From Fictibacillus phosphorivorans (lineage in GTDB: Bacteria; Bacillota; Bacilli; Bacillales; Fictibacillaceae), in assembly GCF_001619875.1 (NCBI RefSeq), contig NZ_LRFC01000012.1, positions 1 to 64,000 on the forward strand: a stretch of 64,000 bases of DNA, in the 5' to 3' direction. The notes beneath the pieces are model-generated. The model was given only the letters and a program-made list of their open reading frames with translations, was not told where the DNA came from and ran no database searches. The position numbers were made by a program, and so were the translations under genes. The first letter of the stretch is position 1, and every line of letters begins with the position of its first letter. Shown here one piece after another: positions 18,008 to 26,721 of the stretch.

Positions 18008-18181
18008 ATGACAAAACAAAATAATGACCCAAAACGAAAGAATGGATCAATGGTTTCTAACTTTGAGGAAATGAAAGAACATGGCAAAGTAATGGAACAT
18101 GTTTCAACGAACGAAGAAGTTCGTAAGAGTGGAAAAACGCCAGATCCCCAGCAGCACGACAAAAAGGAATACAAAAAATAA
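18008..18181 (+). CDS. small hydrophilic protein, unknown function
   Basis: A 57-residue, highly charged protein without hydrophobic segments, starting MTKQNNDPKR and ending DKKEYKK, with an EEMKEHGKVMEHV amphipathic stretch. AAGAGGTGA precedes ATG by about six bases, and a strong terminator follows eight bases after the stop. It lies 33 bases after signal peptidase and is probably cotranscribed with it. The composition resembles small spore or stress proteins, but no family is recognised. Confidence 0.65.
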   Translation: MTKQNNDPKRKNGSMVSNFEEMKEHGKVMEHVSTNEEVRKSGKTPDPQQHDKKEYKK

Positions 18182-18188
18182 CACAACA

Positions 18189-18224
18189 AGCTTTCTTTTC
18201 TTTTTAGAAAAGAGGGCTTTTTTT
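18189..18224 (+). terminator. terminator after the sip operon
   Basis: Twelve-pair stem AGCTTTCTTTTC/GAAAAGAGGGCT with several G-U pairs, then T7. Confidence 0.85.
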
Positions 18225-18378
18225 ATCGTGAAAGTTTAGCAATTATAAGGAGTACGTGCATATGATAGAGTAACCAACCCTTTTTTTCTGATATTAGCTG
18301 ATTCTAAAATACAGGATATGTCTTGGGTTGATCAAGAAAAAGCAGCATTCTATCTTGCTGCTCTGGAGGGGATTAGCA

Positions 18379-19545
18379 ATGAGTGAACCGGATAAGAACA
18401 ATTTTGTTGTGTCTCAGGAAAACTGGTCCCTCCACCGAAAAGGATATCAAGATCATCAAAGGCATATGGAAAAAGTGCAGGAAGCCATTAAAAACAACTT
18501 GCCGGATTTGATAAGTGAAGAGAATATCATTTTATCCAACGGACGTGACGTCATTAAAATACCAATCCGTTCTATGGATGAATACAAAATCCGATACAAC
18601 TACGACAAAAACAAGCACGTAGGCCAAGGTGACGGAGATAGCCAGGTGGGGGATGTAGTAGCCAGAGATGGACGTGCCGGACAAAGCGGAGCTGGAAAAG
18701 GAAAAGGACCAGCAGGCGATAAACCGGGTGTGGATTATGCAGAAGCAGAGGTCTCCATTTTAGAATTGGAAGAGATGCTTTTTAAAGAATTGGAACTGCC
18801 GAATCTTAAACAGAAAGAACAAGACCAGATCGTATTAGAAAAGATCGAGTTTAACGATGTTCGAAAAAAGGGACTTATGGGTAACGTAGACAAAAAGAGA
18901 ACCATCTTAACGGCGTTTAAAAGAAACGCGTTAGTCGGTAAACCGAGTGTAGCACCTATTCATAATGACGATCTTCGTTTTAAAACATGGAACGAAGTCG
19001 TAAAACCTGAATCCAAGGCTGTTGTATTAGCAATGATGGATACTTCAGGTTCGATGGGGATTTGGGAAAAGTATATGGCACGAAGTTTCTTTTTCTGGAT
19101 GACACGTTTTCTGCGTTCGAAGTATGAAAAAGTAGAAATTGAGTTTATTGCTCATCATACCGAAGCAAAGGTCGTTTCTGAAGAAGATTTCTTTAATAAA
19201 GGGGAGAGCGGTGGAACGATCTGTTCATCAGCTTATCGAAAGGCTCTTGAACTCATCGAGACGAAATACTCTTCAAGCCGCTATAACATTTACCCGTTTC
19301 ACTTTTCAGATGGTGATAATCTAACGAGTGATAATGCAAGGTGTGTGAAACTCGTTCAGCAGATTATGGAACATTCCAACATGTTTGGTTATGGGGAAGT
19401 AAACGCATATAACCGGCATTCCACTTTGATGAGTGTGTATAAGAATATGGATAATCCGAAGTTTAGTCATTATATTTTAAAAGAGAAAGCTGATGTTTAT
19501 CATGCTATGAAGAGCTTCTTTAAGAAGAATGAAGTGGGTGTTTAA
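18379..19545 (+). CDS. yhbH: YhbH/YeaH family protein (UPF0229, DUF444)
   Basis: Partner of PrkA, needed for sporulation in B. subtilis; molecular role unknown. The start is ATG 18379, seven bases after GGAGGGG; an in-frame ATG at 18328 lacks a site. After an N-terminal basic part comes a Gly-rich linker ([22 protein letters not shown]), then a von Willebrand A-like domain with MIDAS motif DTSGSMG starting near residue 221 and HFSDGDN further on. The 388-residue length is normal for the family. The long palindromic repeat copy B follows immediately. Confidence 0.93.
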   Translation: MSEPDKNNFVVSQENWSLHRKGYQDHQRHMEKVQEAIKNNLPDLISEENIILSNGRDVIKIPIRSMDEYKIRYNYDKNKHVGQGDGDSQVGDVVARDGRAGQSGAGKGKGPAGDKPGVDYAEAEVSILELEEMLFKELELPNLKQKEQDQIVLEKIEFNDVRKKGLMGNVDKKRTILTAFKRNALVGKPSVAPIHNDDLRFKTWNEVVKPESKAVVLAMMDTSGSMGIWEKYMARSFFFWMTRFLRSKYEKVEIEFIAHHTEAKVVSEEDFFNKGESGGTICSSAYRKALELIETKYSSSRYNIYPFHFSDGDNLTSDNARCVKLVQQIMEHSNMFGYGEVNAYNRHSTLMSVYKNMDNPKFSHYILKEKADVYHAMKSFFKKNEVGV

Positions 19546-19579
19546 GGATATTTTTGGGATATCTGTTGGTGATGAAAGC

Positions 19580-19713
19580 AGTTGATCTCCGTTCCAGGTT
19601 GCTCGCTTTCCGCGGGGCAGGCGGTGAGCCACATTCGTACGTTTCACGTATAAGTGTCTCACCTGCCCGCCTGTCCTAGCCGAGAGTCTCGTATCTTTCA
19701 CTCCGATCAACTT
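19580..19713. repeat. long imperfect palindromic repeat, copy B
   Basis: Same element as copy A: AGTTGATCTCCGTTCCAGG, GCTCGCTTTCCGCGGGGCAG, GCGGTGAGCCACATTCG, CTCACCTGCCCGCCTGTCC, GATCAACTT. The ends GTTGATC/GATCAAC are inverted. It follows yhbH by 34 bases, on the same strand as copy A. Confidence 0.88.
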
Positions 19714-19828
19714 TGCGAAGAAGAAAATAATCAAATTACTATCAAATTACTTTAAAGCACAATCTTTAAGAAGAGATTGCATTTTATTAGCAGATATTCT
19801 TTTAGCAAAAATCAACTATTGAAAAAAC

Positions 19829-19867
19829 AAAACGCCCGCATCCATGTATTGGATAGCGGGTTTTGTT
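19829..19867 (+). terminator. terminator upstream of the MBL-fold gene
   Basis: ACGCCCGCATCCA...TGGATAGCGGGTTTTGTT hairpin with a T-rich tail. With copy B it fills the 398-base gap after yhbH, where I see no gene. Confidence 0.75.
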
Positions 19868-19943
19868 GTTGAAATTTGCAGAATTACATATAACTAAGGA
19901 TATGTATTCGGGACGAAATTTTGAAAGTAAAGGGGTGTGAGAT

Positions 19944-20798
19944 TTGAAAACAACTAAACAGTTAGCTGCGTTTTTTTTGAGCGTTGTACTGATATGTATG
20001 ACAGTACCGCAAAAAGCTCATGCAGATTGGTTTGATCCGCTAACCATCCACTTTTTAGATGTAGGGCAAGCGGATTGTATCTTGGTTAAAGCTCCTAATG
20101 GCCAAACCATGCTGATTGATGGAGGCGATGAACATGATGCGGAAGAGATTATCACTTACTTGAAGAGAGAAGGTGTGACTCAACTTGATATTGTAGTTGC
20201 GACTCATCCTCATCATGACCATATTGGATCATTGGATGATGTCATTCGCGAGTTTCCTGTCAGTGTTTTGTACATGCCAAACCTTCCATACGATACAAAA
20301 TATTATCACGATCTCTTTCGAGTGATAAACGAAAAACAAATTCCTGTTGATCGAGCGAAAGCAGGAGTGAATTTCAAGATGGGGTTTTCTGTGAAAGTCG
20401 AAATGCTTGCTCCAAAAGGCTCTTACTATAAACATATAAATGATTACTCAGCCGTGATAAAAATTAAGCATGGCAAAAAAACGTTTCTTTTGATGGCAGA
20501 TGCAGGCGCTGAGGAAGAAAAAGAGATTTTGAGCCGTGGCGGCTATAAAGCTGACGTTATCAAATTAGGGCATCATGGGGCTAATACGGGTACGACCATG
20601 GAATTCTTGAAAAAAGTAAAAGCTAAAACAGCGGTTATATCGGTTGGACGGAATAATCCCTATCAATTCCCATCAAAAGAAGTGTTGTATCGGTTAGATA
20701 ACCGGAACATGACTGTGTATCGAACAGATCAGCTTGGTGCGATTATCGCAACAAGCAATGGGAAAAAGATTATGTTTAGAACTAATGTGCTTCACTGA
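19944..20798 (+). CDS. secreted metallo-beta-lactamase-fold hydrolase (ComEC/Rec2 C-domain type)
   Basis: Likely secreted hydrolase or nuclease resembling the metallo-beta-lactamase domain of ComEC. A signal peptide ends at about residue 27 (KAHADW). The domain begins IHFLDVGQADCILVK, with the metal motif HPHHDHIG, then LLMADAG and LGHHGANTGT, the standard ComEC-like set of His/Asp ligands. The TTG start lies eight bases after AAAGGGG. At 284 residues it is a single domain without the ComEC membrane channel, so it is not a competence gene. The substrate is unknown; phosphodiester cleavage is a family-based guess. Confidence 0.8.
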   Translation: MKTTKQLAAFFLSVVLICMTVPQKAHADWFDPLTIHFLDVGQADCILVKAPNGQTMLIDGGDEHDAEEIITYLKREGVTQLDIVVATHPHHDHIGSLDDVIREFPVSVLYMPNLPYDTKYYHDLFRVINEKQIPVDRAKAGVNFKMGFSVKVEMLAPKGSYYKHINDYSAVIKIKHGKKTFLLMADAGAEEEKEILSRGGYKADVIKLGHHGANTGTTMEFLKKVKAKTAVISVGRNNPYQFPSKEVLYRLDNRNMTVYRTDQLGAIIATSNGKKIMFRTNVLH

Positions 20799-20856
20799 TA
20801 GAGGCTCATCTCTAAAGATTTGTTGCTTTTATATCTGTTTATTCTCTTTATCGATA

Positions 20857-21115
20857 AGTTGATTGGAGTGCAAGGTAGCGAGACTCTCGGCTAGGACGAG
20901 CGGTCAGTCCGAAAAGTGGAAGTGGCTCGTTCAGCCCCGACAAGCAAAAGGTGAGTGGGCTAGGAATGCGCCTTTTGACTTCTGGACCACTTACCTTTTG
21001 ACCTCGAGGGGCTAGCCACTGGAACTAGACAGGTGAGACACTTAAGAGGTAATCGTACGAATGTGGCTCACCGCACACCCCGCGGAAAACGAGCGTCCTG
21101 GAACTGGAATCAACT
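20857..21115. repeat. long imperfect palindromic repeat, copy C (inverted, interrupted)
   Basis: Reverse-complement copy of the element in A and B: the left part AGTTGATTGGAGTGCAAGG with GAGACTCTCGGCTAGGAC (20857-20896), and the right part GGTGAGACACTT...GTGGCTCACCG...CCCCGCGGAAAACGAGCG ending GGAATCAACT (21031-21115). The internal GCAGGCGG/CCGCCTGC-type arms are split by an insert. The element fills most of the 430-base gap before the yhcW-like gene; no coding sequence is visible. Confidence 0.85.
20897..21030. mobile_element. palindromic insert nested in repeat copy C
   Basis: About 130 bases absent from copies A and B. It has its own nested inverted segments: GTGGCT...AGCCAC, AGCCCC...GGGGCT and CAAAAGGTGAGTGG...CCACTTACCTTTTG. 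CTAGGAC before it and ACTAGAC after it may be remnants of a target duplication. No reading frame; it looks like a MITE-like or hairpin element. The mobile status is inference. Confidence 0.5.
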
Positions 21116-21228
21116 ACTTCCAAGAACAGCAATGTATGCTAAAAGAGCCTTAAAAAACGGTTTTCTTGCGTCTTTATAAAAAGTTTAAGAAAATAAGATA
21201 AAACGCTATAGATAAGGATGGGGTTACC

Positions 21229-21894
21229 GTGATCAAAGCACTTGTATTTGATTTTGATGGAACAATTCTTGATACAGAAACTCAGCATTACAATGCTTTT
21301 CAGGAATTGTATCAGGAACATGGAAGCGACTTGCCATTAGAAGTTTGGGGAGAGTGTATCGGTACCCATTCTGATTTTAATCCATACGAATATTTAGAGA
21401 GGCAGATCAATAAGAAGCTAGATCATGACAAACTAAGAGAAAAGAAGACAGAAAGAGCTCTTGCCTTGATTTTGGAGCAACAGCCGCTCCCAGGTATTGA
21501 GGATTATCTTGAAGCTGCAAAAGAGCTTGGATTAAAGATTGGGCTTGCCTCTAGTTCATCAAGAAAATGGGTAGAAGAGCATCTTGGAAGAAGTGGTTTA
21601 ATGCATCATTTTGAGGTTATCAAAACGGCTGATGATGTTAAAAACGTTAAACCTGACCCCGCTCTATATGTTGAGGCGGTTAAAGCGCTAGGGGTACAAC
21701 CAAATGAAGCAATCGCTTTTGAAGACTCAGTGAATGGATCAGTTGCTGCTAAGAAAGCGGGATTATATTGTGTGGCCATTCCCAATCCAGTTACCAAGCA
21801 TATGACTTTTAGCGAAGTTGATCATGTAATGGAAACGATGGCAGAGATGAAATTAACTGCACTAATTGAACAAGCTGAGAGATTAGACAAGTAA
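21229..21894 (+). CDS. yhcW: HAD-family phosphatase (YhcW-like, beta-phosphoglucomutase subgroup)
   Basis: Haloacid dehalogenase phosphatase or phosphomutase of subfamily IA. Motif I DFDGTILDTE (nucleophile Asp near residue 9), motif II LASSSS, motif III around NVKPDPALY and motif IV AFEDSVNG are all visible, with a helical cap between I and II. The 221-residue length and the adjacent yhcX correspond to B. subtilis yhcW-yhcX, with one extra gene inserted between. The GTG start lies after AAGGATGGGG. The substrate is unknown; a small phosphorylated sugar or metabolite is likely. Confidence 0.82.
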   Translation: MIKALVFDFDGTILDTETQHYNAFQELYQEHGSDLPLEVWGECIGTHSDFNPYEYLERQINKKLDHDKLREKKTERALALILEQQPLPGIEDYLEAAKELGLKIGLASSSSRKWVEEHLGRSGLMHHFEVIKTADDVKNVKPDPALYVEAVKALGVQPNEAIAFEDSVNGSVAAKKAGLYCVAIPNPVTKHMTFSEVDHVMETMAEMKLTALIEQAERLDK

Positions 21895-21896
21895 AT

Positions 21897-22292
21897 ATGA
21901 TTGAAGTATGTGGAATTAATCATATTACCTTAAAAGTTTCAGATTTACCCAAGTCTGTTGAATTTTATAGTGATATTTTAGGTGCTAAAATCGTTCATAA
22001 AGGGAATACAGATGTATACTTGGATTTCTGCGGAATTTGGATATGTTTACTTGAAATCAAAAATGCAAAACCTATGAATAAAGACCAAACAGGCATAGAT
22101 CATGTTGCATTTACAATTAAAGAAGAGAAGTTTGGAGAGGCAGTTAAACAGCTTTTAAAAAACAAAGTACGCATCACAAGAGGACCTGTTGAAAGAGGCG
22201 GCGGAATGACTGTCAGCTTCACAGATCTTGATGGCAATGAGCTTGAATTTTTTACAGGTTCACTCTATGAACGAATGAAAAATTGGAAGTAA
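21897..22292 (+). CDS. VOC-family metalloenzyme, FosB-like thiol transferase
   Basis: Small vicinal-oxygen-chelate protein of 131 residues closely resembling FosB, which opens fosfomycin with bacillithiol or cysteine. The predicted metal ligands are His9 (GINHITL), His69 (GIDHVAF) and Glu117 (ELEFFTGSL), spaced as in FosB, and FDLNGIWIAL-like LDFCGIWIC plus the C-terminal TGSLYERMKNW are also FosB-like. Whether it gives fosfomycin resistance or acts on another epoxide cannot be read from sequence. It begins three bases after the yhcW stop without a clear ribosome site, so translational coupling is likely. Confidence 0.65.
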   Translation: MIEVCGINHITLKVSDLPKSVEFYSDILGAKIVHKGNTDVYLDFCGIWICLLEIKNAKPMNKDQTGIDHVAFTIKEEKFGEAVKQLLKNKVRITRGPVERGGGMTVSFTDLDGNELEFFTGSLYERMKNWK

Positions 22293-22323
22293 TGAATAGA
22301 AGCAGGTTAGAGGAGCGGATAAC

Positions 22324-23874
22324 ATGAGTGAGATTGATGTATCAAAATTTGAGAAAAAGATAGAGCTGCGCAATATTGAGTTTGAGGATATAGATGAGAT
22401 TTTAGAACTTCAGCAGATTTGTTTTCCGGATAACATGGAGCCTTGGGAACGGGATCAATTAGAAAGCCATCTTCGAATTTTTCCAGAGGGACAGTTTTGC
22501 GTAACGTATGAAGGAAAGATTGTTGGAAGCTGCTCAAGCTTAATGCTGAACTTTGACGAGTATGATGACAAACATACATGGAACGAGATTACAGATAAAG
22601 GTTACATTACAAATCACGATCCGGAAGGTTTTAATTTATACGGGATTGAAGTTATGGTACATCCTGAATACCGCAGGATGAAGATTGGTGCTCGTCTATA
22701 TGAGGCACGCAAAGAGCTGGCAGAACAAAATAATCTAAAAAGTATCATTCTCGGTGGGAGAATTCCAAACTACCATAAGCATTCTAAGGAAATGACACCA
22801 AGAGAATATGTAAGAGAGGTTATCCAACATAACATTTACGACCCTGTATTAACCTTTCAGCTCATGAATGGTTTCACAGTTATGCGTTTAAACAAAAGCT
22901 ATCTTCCGGATGACAAACAATCTAACGCATATGCAACGCTTATGGAATGGAATAACGTTGATTATATTCCTAATAAAACGAAGAAGCACTTTAAAACGAG
23001 TGAACCGGTTCGAATCACGACCATTCAATACATGATGAAGACCATCGAATCATTTGAGGATTTCGCAACACAAGTTGAATATTATACAGATGTTGCTTCT
23101 GACCAAGGTTCAGATTTTGCGGTTTTCCCAGAACTCCTTACTACACAGCTGCTTTCCTTCTGTGAAGAAAAAAGTCCAAGCTTAGCGATTCGAAAACTGA
23201 CAGAGTTTACAGAGCAATACATTGAATTGTTCACGAACCTAGCAGTACGTTACAACGTAAATATCATTGGCGGTTCTCATTTCGTTGAAGAGGATGGAGA
23301 TATCTACAATGTTGCTTACTTGTTTAGACGTGACGGTACAATCGATAAGCAATATAAAATTCATATTACTCCAAATGAACGTAAATGGTGGGGTATAACG
23401 GCAGGAGATAAAGTTCAAGTGTTTGATACGGATTGTGGTAAGATTGCGATTTTGATCTGCTATGATATCGAATTCCCAGAGCTTTCACGTATCGTAACAG
23501 ATCAAGGTGCAAAGATTATCTTCACCCCATTCTGTACAGAAGATCGCCAAGGATATCTGCGTGTTCGCTACTGTTCGCAAGCTCGTGCCATTGAAAACGA
23601 AATTTATACAGCGATTGCAGGAACAGTAGGCAACTTATCCCAAGTGGAAAACATGGACATTCAGTATGCCCAGTCAGGCATCTTTACACCTTCAGATTTT
23701 TCCTTCCCTAGAGACGGGATTGTTGGAGAATGCCACCCTAATATTGAAACGGTTGTTGTAGGTGATGTAGATTTGGAAATCTTAAGAAGACAGCGCAAGA
23801 CAGGAAGGGTAACGCTTCTTAGAGATCGGCGTTTAGATCTGTATAGTGTTGTTCAGAAAGATAAAAGTAAATAA
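22324..23874 (+). CDS. yhcX: GNAT acetyltransferase-nitrilase fusion (YhcX)
   Basis: Two-domain protein of 516 residues. Residues about 15-200 form a GNAT domain (GIEVMVHPEYRRMKIGARLYEAR as the CoA-binding block). Residues about 230-505 form a carbon-nitrogen hydrolase with the triad in FPELLTTQ (Glu), YKIHITPNE (Lys) and ILICYDIEFPE (Cys). This fusion is the YhcX family of Bacilli; the substrate is unknown, but an amide linked to acyl transfer is plausible. It lies 31 bases after the FosB-like gene and probably ends the yhcW operon at a terminator. Confidence 0.9.
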   Translation: MSEIDVSKFEKKIELRNIEFEDIDEILELQQICFPDNMEPWERDQLESHLRIFPEGQFCVTYEGKIVGSCSSLMLNFDEYDDKHTWNEITDKGYITNHDPEGFNLYGIEVMVHPEYRRMKIGARLYEARKELAEQNNLKSIILGGRIPNYHKHSKEMTPREYVREVIQHNIYDPVLTFQLMNGFTVMRLNKSYLPDDKQSNAYATLMEWNNVDYIPNKTKKHFKTSEPVRITTIQYMMKTIESFEDFATQVEYYTDVASDQGSDFAVFPELLTTQLLSFCEEKSPSLAIRKLTEFTEQYIELFTNLAVRYNVNIIGGSHFVEEDGDIYNVAYLFRRDGTIDKQYKIHITPNERKWWGITAGDKVQVFDTDCGKIAILICYDIEFPELSRIVTDQGAKIIFTPFCTEDRQGYLRVRYCSQARAIENEIYTAIAGTVGNLSQVENMDIQYAQSGIFTPSDFSFPRDGIVGECHPNIETVVVGDVDLEILRRQRKTGRVTLLRDRRLDLYSVVQKDKSK

Positions 23875-23879
23875 TAAAT

Positions 23880-23918
23880 GAAAAGCGGTTGAGCGAATGA
23901 TGCTTGCCGCTTTTTTTC
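23880..23918 (+). terminator. terminator after yhcX
   Basis: AAAAGCGG...CCGCTTTTTTT hairpin right after the stop. Confidence 0.8.
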
Positions 23919-24106
23919 TATTTCTCGGGAAATATCGTGAATCATGTCAAATTAACGTAAGCTGATTTGGGCAGGTTTTATTTTTGTGCTGAAAGCGGTA
24001 TAATAAAGGCCGGATTTAATAGATATGGCAGGAATAACTCGATTTATATCGAAACTAAATAAAAATCAACATACATAATTTTTATAAACTAGAAGGAGGC
24101 AGTACT

Positions 24107-25855
24107 ATGTCCTGGGAGACAGCTTATGAAAAGTGGATACAAAATGAAAAACTGGAACAACCGTTAAAAACTGCATTAGAAGGAATGAGAGAAAACAGGA
24201 CTGCACTTGAAGACTGCTTTTATAAAAACTTAGAGTTTGGCACTGGTGGTATGCGAGGAGAAATAGGCCCTGGTACAAACAGAATGAACACATACACAGT
24301 ACGAAAAGCATCGTTAGGACTTGCTCACTTTATTGGAGAGCAAGGAGAGAAAGCAAAAAAGCGCGGAGTTGTCATTGCTTATGATTCAAGACATCAATCC
24401 CCTGAATTCGCTATGGAAGCTGCCAAGACATTAGCAACACAAGGAATTCAAGCTTATGTATTTGAAAGCTTAAGGCCTACTCCTGAACTATCTTTTGCCG
24501 TTAGATATTTAAAAGCGTATAGCGGTATCGTTGTTACAGCAAGCCATAATCCGCCTGAATATAATGGCTATAAAGTATATGGTCCAGATGGCGGGCAGCT
24601 GCCTCCGAAAGAAGCAGATGAAGTTATTGAAAAGGTAAACGATGTTAAAGATGAGCTATCTATACAAGTTAAGCCAGAAGAAGAGCTGAAGAACATCGGC
24701 TTAATCCAAGTAGTCGGTGAAGAAATAGACAAAGCATACATGGAACAGCTGACAAAAATAAGCTTAAACGGTGAAGCGATTAAAGAGATGCATGATTTGA
24801 GCATTGTTTTTACACCACTTCATGGAACTGCAAACATACCTGTAAGAAAAGGTTTGGAGCAGTTAGGATTTACGAACGTAACGGTAGTAAAAGAACAGGA
24901 GCAGCCTGATCCAAACTTCTCAACAGTTAAATCTCCAAACCCAGAAGAGCATGCTGCATTTGAACTGGCTATTAAGTATGGCAAAGAAGTTAATGCTGAT
25001 ATTCTGATGGCTACAGATCCAGATGCAGACAGAGTAGGAATTGCTGCAAAAAACAGTTCCGGTGAGTATGAGATTCTAACGGGGAATCAGACTGGTGCAC
25101 TAATGATTGAGTACATTCTTTCTCAACGTAAAGATAAAGGCAGTCTTTGTTCCAAGGGAATAATCTTCAAAACGATCGTAACTTCCGAACTGGGGCGAGT
25201 GATTGCTGAATCTTACGGATTAACGTGTGAAGATACCCTGACAGGTTTTAAATTTATTGGTGAAAAAATTAAAGAATACGAAAAGAGCGGAAAACATACT
25301 TTTATCTTCGGATATGAAGAAAGTTATGGTTCTTTAATCGGAGACTTCGTGCGAGACAAGGACGCTGTTCAAGCATGTTTAATGGGAGCAGAAATGGCTG
25401 CTTATTACAAAAAACAAGGAAAAACACTTTTTGATGCGTTAACAGATGTTTATGAAAAGCACGGATACTACAAAGAAGATTTAGAGTCACTTACACTTAA
25501 AGGGAAAACTGGCGCGGAACAGATCGAGAATTTATTGGCTGGTTTCAGAGCTGATATGCCTCTTAAGATCAATGGGCAAAAGTTGACGGTTTCCGAAGAT
25601 TATAAAGCAAGTGTTAAATACAATGTAGAGAAGAATGAAAAGTACGATATCCATCTTCCAAAATCCAATGTTCTTAAGTATCAGTTGTCAGATGGTTCTT
25701 GGTTCTGCGTAAGACCATCAGGGACAGAGCCAAAAGTAAAGTTTTATTTTGGTATTAAAGCCGATACGGATGAAAAAGCTAAAGAAGCTTTACTTAACTT
25801 GAAAAAAGCAGTTATGGATATAGTTCATGAAAAAATGCAAAAAGTGGCACAATAA
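24107..25855 (+). CDS. pgcA: phosphoglucomutase / phosphomannomutase
   Basis: Interconverts glucose-6-phosphate and glucose-1-phosphate, feeding UDP-glucose for glycolipid and teichoic acid decoration. The active-site serine loop is [15 protein letters not shown] (near residue 144), the metal loop is TDPDADRVG, the sugar-binding loop is GYEESYG, and the phosphate-binding loop near the C-terminus is [12 protein letters not shown]. The 582-residue length matches PgcA (YhxB). ATG follows AGAAGGAGG. It is monocistronic between two terminators. Confidence 0.95.
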   Translation: MSWETAYEKWIQNEKLEQPLKTALEGMRENRTALEDCFYKNLEFGTGGMRGEIGPGTNRMNTYTVRKASLGLAHFIGEQGEKAKKRGVVIAYDSRHQSPEFAMEAAKTLATQGIQAYVFESLRPTPELSFAVRYLKAYSGIVVTASHNPPEYNGYKVYGPDGGQLPPKEADEVIEKVNDVKDELSIQVKPEEELKNIGLIQVVGEEIDKAYMEQLTKISLNGEAIKEMHDLSIVFTPLHGTANIPVRKGLEQLGFTNVTVVKEQEQPDPNFSTVKSPNPEEHAAFELAIKYGKEVNADILMATDPDADRVGIAAKNSSGEYEILTGNQTGALMIEYILSQRKDKGSLCSKGIIFKTIVTSELGRVIAESYGLTCEDTLTGFKFIGEKIKEYEKSGKHTFIFGYEESYGSLIGDFVRDKDAVQACLMGAEMAAYYKKQGKTLFDALTDVYEKHGYYKEDLESLTLKGKTGAEQIENLLAGFRADMPLKINGQKLTVSEDYKASVKYNVEKNEKYDIHLPKSNVLKYQLSDGSWFCVRPSGTEPKVKFYFGIKADTDEKAKEALLNLKKAVMDIVHEKMQKVAQ

Positions 25856-25866
25856 AAAGAAGGAAC

Positions 25867-25902
25867 GGCTGTAAGGCAATTGTCTTACAGCCCTTTTTTT
25901 CT
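25867..25902 (+). terminator. terminator after pgcA
   Basis: GGCTGTAAG-GCAATTGT-CTTACAGCC hairpin followed by T7. Confidence 0.88.
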
Positions 25903-25907
25903 AATGG

Positions 25908-25936
25908 TTGACAAGTTATTAAAACAGCTGTAATAT
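25908..25936 (+). promoter_or_regulatory. sigma-A promoter of cstR
   Basis: TTGACA, a 17-base gap and TAATAT: a near-consensus sigma-A promoter whose -10 box runs into the first ATACCCC palindrome. Confidence 0.85.
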
Positions 25937-25950
25937 ACCCCTATAGGTAT
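25935..25950. promoter_or_regulatory. CstR operator 1
   Basis: ATACCCCTATAGGTAT overlaps the -10 region of the cstR promoter. The ATACCC-N4-GGGTAT type matches CstR/CsoR-family operators, implying autorepression relieved by persulfide. Confidence 0.8.
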
Positions 25951-25972
25951 TTTATGAAGAGGAGGTGCTGAT

Positions 25973-26236
25973 TTGGAATACACACAAGAAATGAAAAATC
26001 GTCTAAAAAGAATTGAGGGTCAAATCCGTGGAGTTTTGCGTATGTTGGAAGAAGATCAAGATTGTAAAGCCGTTATTACACAGCTTTCTGCTTCACGAAC
26101 GGCTATTGATCGCACGATTGGATTAATTGTCGGCACAAACCTTGAACAATGTTTGCGTGATCAAATGGAAAACGGGGACCAAATGAACTCAGACTTAGTT
26201 AAAGAAGCTGTGCAACTTCTTGTTAAAAGCCGTTAA
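25973..26236 (+). CDS. cstR: CstR-type persulfide-sensing repressor (CsoR family)
   Basis: Small all-helical tetrameric repressor of the CsoR/RcnR family. Cys31 (DQDCKAV) and Cys60 (LEQCLRD) are the two thiols that form di- and trisulfide bridges in CstR; the His and second metal Cys of copper-sensing CsoR are absent at the expected place (HxxxC after Cys60 is missing), which points to sulfur sensing. The TTG start is five bases after AGGAGGTG. It heads a sulfur operon and is separated from the next gene by its own second promoter. B. subtilis YrkD holds the same position. Confidence 0.88.
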   Translation: MEYTQEMKNRLKRIEGQIRGVLRMLEEDQDCKAVITQLSASRTAIDRTIGLIVGTNLEQCLRDQMENGDQMNSDLVKEAVQLLVKSR

Positions 26237-26258
26237 TATCTGTCATAAGTATACGCTG

Positions 26259-26287
26259 TTGACAGATTCTCTTTTGTCATTTAATAT
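26259..26287 (+). promoter_or_regulatory. sigma-A promoter of the sulfur operon
   Basis: TTGACA, a 17-base gap and TAATAT, the same arrangement as the cstR promoter and again overlapping an ATACCCC palindrome. Confidence 0.85.
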
Positions 26288-26301
26288 ACCCCTATGGGTA
26301 T
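26286..26301. promoter_or_regulatory. CstR operator 2
   Basis: ATACCCCTATGGGTAT, a near-perfect palindrome overlapping the -10 box of the operon promoter. Confidence 0.82.
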
Positions 26302-26337
26302 TTGGAGTAGAGTTGCATTATTTTTTTAGCTTTTAAT

Positions 26338-26353
26338 ATACCTATACGGGTAT
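26338..26353. promoter_or_regulatory. CstR operator 3
   Basis: ATACCTATACGGGTAT, preceded by TAATAT as in the first two, 52 bases after operator 2 and in the leader of the rhodanese gene. Confidence 0.7.
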
Positions 26354-26395
26354 TGGTATCTAATCATTATCATTTATAAGAGAGGGGAAAAAACG

Positions 26396-26698
26396 ATGTC
26401 TTTAAAAACAATTGAACCACAAGAAGTAAATCGTTTAATGACAGAAGGAAATCAGTTAAACATCATTGATGTCCGTGGAAATGATGAGGTCGCTCAAGGA
26501 ATGATCATAGGAGCTAAACATATACCACTCGGGGAAATTCCTTATCGATTGAACGAGTTAGATGCAGCAAAAGAATATATTATGGTTTGCCGTTCTGGAA
26601 AACGTAGTGAGAAAGCTTGCAATGTACTAACTGCTAACAATTTTAAAGTCATTAATATGACTGGCGGCATGCTTAAATGGAACAACGATACAAAATAA
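26396..26698 (+). CDS. single-domain rhodanese
   Basis: Sulfurtransferase of 100 residues that carries sulfane sulfur as a cysteine persulfide. The active-site loop is CRSGKRS with Cys65, preceded by the IIDVRGNDE (CH2A) motif and followed by the MTGGMLKWN closing motif. Cytoplasmic, without signal peptide. First structural gene of the operon after three operator sites, with AGAGGGG before ATG. Likely passes sulfur to or from the TusA and dioxygenase proteins encoded downstream. Confidence 0.9.
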   Translation: MSLKTIEPQEVNRLMTEGNQLNIIDVRGNDEVAQGMIIGAKHIPLGEIPYRLNELDAAKEYIMVCRSGKRSEKACNVLTANNFKVINMTGGMLKWNNDTK

Positions 26699-26721
26699 AG
26701 AGTATGTGGAGGTTTTAAGAA

